From Pycnopodia helianthoides (taxonomy: Eukaryota; Echinodermata; Asteroidea; Forcipulatida; Asteriidae): a stretch of 64,000 nt of DNA. The translations under genes were made by a program, and so were the position numbers. Shown here one piece after another: positions 60,968-64,000 of the stretch (within the stretch, counting starts at the first letter, position 1; each line of letters starts with the position of its first letter). Location of the stretch: NCBI GenBank assembly GCA_032158295.1, contig CM063247.1, forward strand, positions 18,204,875 to 18,268,874, in the 5' to 3' direction. The notes under the pieces were generated by a model. It saw only the letters and a program-made list of their open reading frames with translations, searched no databases and was not told the origin of the DNA.

Positions 60968-63216
60968 CACCATAATATACATGTCCCATTAATAATACAT
61001 GGAATCAAGGTTGATGCACATTTCCTAGTTGTCAAAGATCTTCCAGGGGGTGAGGCAGTTAATTCTAAATGTTCTGTTTTGCTTGGGTGTAACATACTTC
61101 ACCAGTTAAAAGATATGGTCATTGATCCGGAACAAAGGGATGCGGAAGCATGGGCCATGGCCATTCAGTGGTATCGTTAAGGGGGAGGGAAATGGGAATA
61201 GAAGTTTTGGTGAGCCGGTGAGTGCACGAACGGGTAGGAGCCCTATACACTTGCTGCCCCGCGAGGTGAAGACTCTTACCTGTCACATTCGTGCCTCGGT
61301 AGATTACTTGAGTGGGAAGACGGTGTTGGTTGAGAAACCACCTGAATTGTTAGAAACCAACGGCGTTGGTGCTAGTTGTCGTATTTACGAATCGTGTGAA
61401 ACAACTAATGGTAAAACGGTGCGCGTATTGGTTGCTAACGTGGGCATACAAGCGATAGAAATACCCCCACACACAAGGCTTGCAGTGATCACTGAAGTCT
61501 CTCCCAGGTCGGAAATAGAGTTGAAAACTAGTGTAAATGGAGTTGATCATAAGGTTTCTGTAAGTAATGTCTTGGCACAATTGACGGGGTATGAAGAAAC
61601 TGGTCAGCCGAATCTGAGTGATTCTGCTGAAGTTGATGTTGAGTTAGGTAAACGAATTGAGTCGGGATTGGTGGGAGACTTTTAGATTTGAGGATGGCTC
61701 CGAGTACCAGTTACCCAGTGGGTTGAAGCTGGACTATGCAGGTCTGAGTAGAGACCACCAGGAACAAATTATGCGGTTAATACAAAAGCATGATGCAGTG
61801 TTCTCCAAGAGCTCTTTTGACTTGGGTTTTTGTGACAAGGTTAAGCATAAGATTCACACAAATGATGAACATCCAATAAGCCAACCCTACAGGCGTATCC
61901 CACCCCATCAGCTAGGTGAGGTGCAGGAGATGTTGAAGAAATTTCTGGACCAGGGGATTATAACAAAGAGCAGTAGTCCTTATGCAAGCCCAATTGTGTT
62001 GGTCAAAAAAAAGGACGGGTCTATACGTATTTGCATAGACTATAGAAAACTCAATGCCAAAACAATTAGGGATTCTTTCCCTTTACCCCGAATCGAAGAA
62101 TCGTTGGAGGCGCTTCGTGGTGCGCAGTATTTTTCCTCACTAGACCTAGCACACGGTTATCATCAGGTGGCAATGGACACAGAGTCAGTGAGCAAGACGG
62201 CCTTTAGGGTTCCCTTTGGCTTGTTTGAGTACACCCGAATGCCCTTTGGGTTAGTGAATGCCAAAGTGCCTACAGTTGAAGGCAATTACAGGATGTCATG
62301 ATAAATGGGGCCACCAGGGGGTGACCAGAACCTGTTCTCTTTTACGAAGAAGGTTTTACTGGCCAAAAATGGCACTGAGTGTGCGTCAGCACATCAAACA
62401 GTGTAAACAGTGTGTTGTGGCAAAGGCGTCATCTTCTTGCATTCCGGCCACTTGAAGTGTTGGCGATTGACTTAGTCAAGGTGGATAGGGGGCAAGGAGG
62501 GTACGAAGACGTTCTCGTCATGACTGACGTCTATACCAAGTTCACACAGGCGCGGCGGTCCCCTGTAAGAACCAATTGGCCCCCACCGTTGCTAAAGTGT
62601 TGATTAATCAGTGGTTCACAAAATTTGGAATACCTAACAGGCTGCATAGCGACCAGGGTCGTAATTTCGAAGGGGATGTGCTTTATATGGGATGAAGAAA
62701 ACAAGGACTACACCCTACCATCCCGAGGGCAATGCGCAGGCCGAGCGGTTTAACCGAACGCTGTTTGGGCTCATAAGATCTATCGATGAACGCGAAAGAC
62801 ATAGGTGGCCAGACATGCTTCCCCATCTTGTTTTTGTTTACAATACCACACCACATTGTACAACAGGCATAGCGCCGTATACACTTATGTTCGGGCGGGA
62901 GCCTACTATCCCATTAGATCAAATGTTAGGTAGATCAGATAGTGACTGGAGTCAGAATTTTGTAGAGGAACAGGCTAAACTGATAGACAAGGCTGGGGCA
63001 CTGGTCAAGGAAAGGGTGGCGAAGAGGTGTAACCAAAATAAGAAGGCTTATGATTCCAAAGCCACTGTAAGACCCATTGACAATGGCTCCCAGGTGTTGA
63101 TGAGGAGATGTGGGTTTAGAGGTCGTCATAAGCTGCAAGACAAGTACGAACGTGATCCTTATACCGTTACTTGGGTAAATGAGCATGGGGACGTTTATCA
63201 TATTCGTCCTATATAG
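60968..63216 (+). pseudogene. Ty3/gypsy pol remainder (protease, RT, integrase)
   Basis: The protease frame resumes here (LLGCNILHQL near 61080-61112), breaks near 61180, and continues through a linker to reverse transcriptase at 61680-62270. RT motifs include YRRIPPHQL, SPYASPIVLVKKKDGS, FSSLDLAHGYHQV and RMPFGLVNA. Sequence then jumps to the integrase zinc finger (HDKWGHQGVTRT, CKQC), so the RT palm with YxDD and RNase H are deleted. The integrase core is frameshifted around 62570-62690 and ends with YHPEGNAQAERFNRTL and a C-terminal domain. It cannot make an active polymerase. Confidence 0.85.
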
Positions 63217-64000
63217 TAGGCCAGCCAAAGTGTGAAATTACACTTTGGACGGCATAGTTTGTTAATGGCTGGCATCCATGCTAGATGTATGGATCATGGG
63301 CTCAGGAAGACGATTAGGGTGGATGCCAAGCTTGATTTTGAATTTTAAGGTAATTTTGAGGTCATTTTAAGGTCAAAAGGTCAAAAATCTAAATTTTCAA
63401 AATTTATATAATTTTTAATCACATTTAATAGATCTATCAAAAAAATATAGTTTTAACTACATGTTTATATCCCAAAGCTAAGTAATTAATGAATAAACTT
63501 TCAATTTGTGCACAAATGTTTAGCAAAATAAAACGTAAAAGTATGAAAAGTGTACATTTTGAGTATACCAAAATTATTTGCACTCCCCATCTCAATGGTG
63601 TATATATTTGTTGCAAACAACTTTTTTTGAAAGGTTAACATACCCAGGCAGTTTTTGAAAAAAAAATCATATAACACCTTTATGTTAGGTAAATTTGAGG
63701 TCAAAAAGGTCAAATAAGGTCAAAAATGAGTATTTTTTAAGTCGGTATATTTTTTAACCGGAATTAATAGATCTATCCATAAAATGTACTTTTAACTCCA
63801 TGTTGATTAATAACATCTATGGAATGAATCGATACACTTTCATTTTGTACACAAAAGTATAGCAAAAAGAAACCTAAAGGTGTGATTTTCTCAAAAAGTG
63901 TATACATTGAGTACAACAAAGTTTTTTTCAATCCAGATCTCAATGGTGCATAATAATGTTTGTTTCAAACAAACTTTTTTCAAGGTAAAGGTACCCAGGC
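63217..64000. repeat. Tandem duplication of about 340 bp at the right edge
   Basis: After about 130 bp of retrotransposon 3' flank, two diverged copies start near 63353 and 63697. They share AATAGATCTATC, ATCTCAATGGTG, AACTTTTTT and GGTACCCAGGC-like ends, with GAGGTCA and AAGGTCAAA at each start. The second copy runs off the window. There is no gene and no visible 3' LTR. Confidence 0.6.

Larger units (their letters stand above)
41900..63216 (+). mobile_element. Decayed Ty3/gypsy LTR retrotransposon split by two insertions
   Basis: Order is probable 5' LTR, primer-binding site, gag with a CCHC knuckle, aspartic protease, partial reverse transcriptase, zinc-finger integrase. The RT-before-integrase order and the motifs place it in Ty3/gypsy. 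A foldback element (43177-44046) lies just before gag, and a unit of about 15.5 kb (45437-60959) interrupts protease. No 3' LTR matching the 5' region is seen before the window ends. Frameshifts, stops and a deletion in RT make it non-autonomous. Confidence 0.85.

Overview
This is an animal nuclear window rather than a microbial one. Its genes are split by GT-AG introns with consistent phases, coding density is low, and most of the DNA is transposon or satellite. Gene content and repeat style (peroxisomal urad paralogues, an intron-rich SAM-HECT gene, TTAA-flanked MITEs, Ty3/gypsy, a non-LTR fragment, a tRNA-derived SINE) suggest a marine invertebrate deuterostome. An echinoderm is my best guess, from general resemblance only.

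Layout. 0-4.3 kb: first exon of smc5 on the minus strand at 4116-4324; its first intron holds a foldback transposon (1169-3952) with a second transposon nested in it. 5-7.7 kb: hairpin and GACTCG-rich repeat DNA. 7.7-11.4 kb: a three-exon plus-strand gene of uncertain, perhaps CARF-like, identity. 12.2-36.4 kb: three tandem two-exon copies of urad (OHCU decarboxylase, uric acid breakdown), separated by MITEs, minisatellites and a LINE fragment. Only the middle copy keeps the catalytic His, and it carries a late frameshift. 37-41.9 kb: a degenerate satellite with palindromic CCGG and GACGTC motifs. 41.9-63.2 kb: a decayed Ty3/gypsy retrotransposon (LTR, primer site, gag, protease, partial RT, integrase) broken by two later insertions. 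From 63.3 kb a tandem duplication runs off the edge.

The most notable object is the second insertion, 45437-60959. This unit of about 15.5 kb sits inside the retrotransposon protease reading frame. Its two ends are inverted arrays of a 7-bp GC-rich repeat that begin with the same 14-bp terminus. Just inside the left end starts an intact 11-exon plus-strand gene for a SAM-HECT ubiquitin ligase (661 codons). Just inside the right end starts a 10-exon minus-strand gene for an rve-type integrase/transposase with one frameshift. The genes converge on the centre. This looks like a two-gene DNA transposon pairing an integrase with a HECT E3 ligase; I do not recognise it as a described element.

Limits: exon boundaries were deduced by eye from splice signals, reading phase and family resemblance. 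No alignment, expression data or database search was available, and family names rest on remembered motifs.
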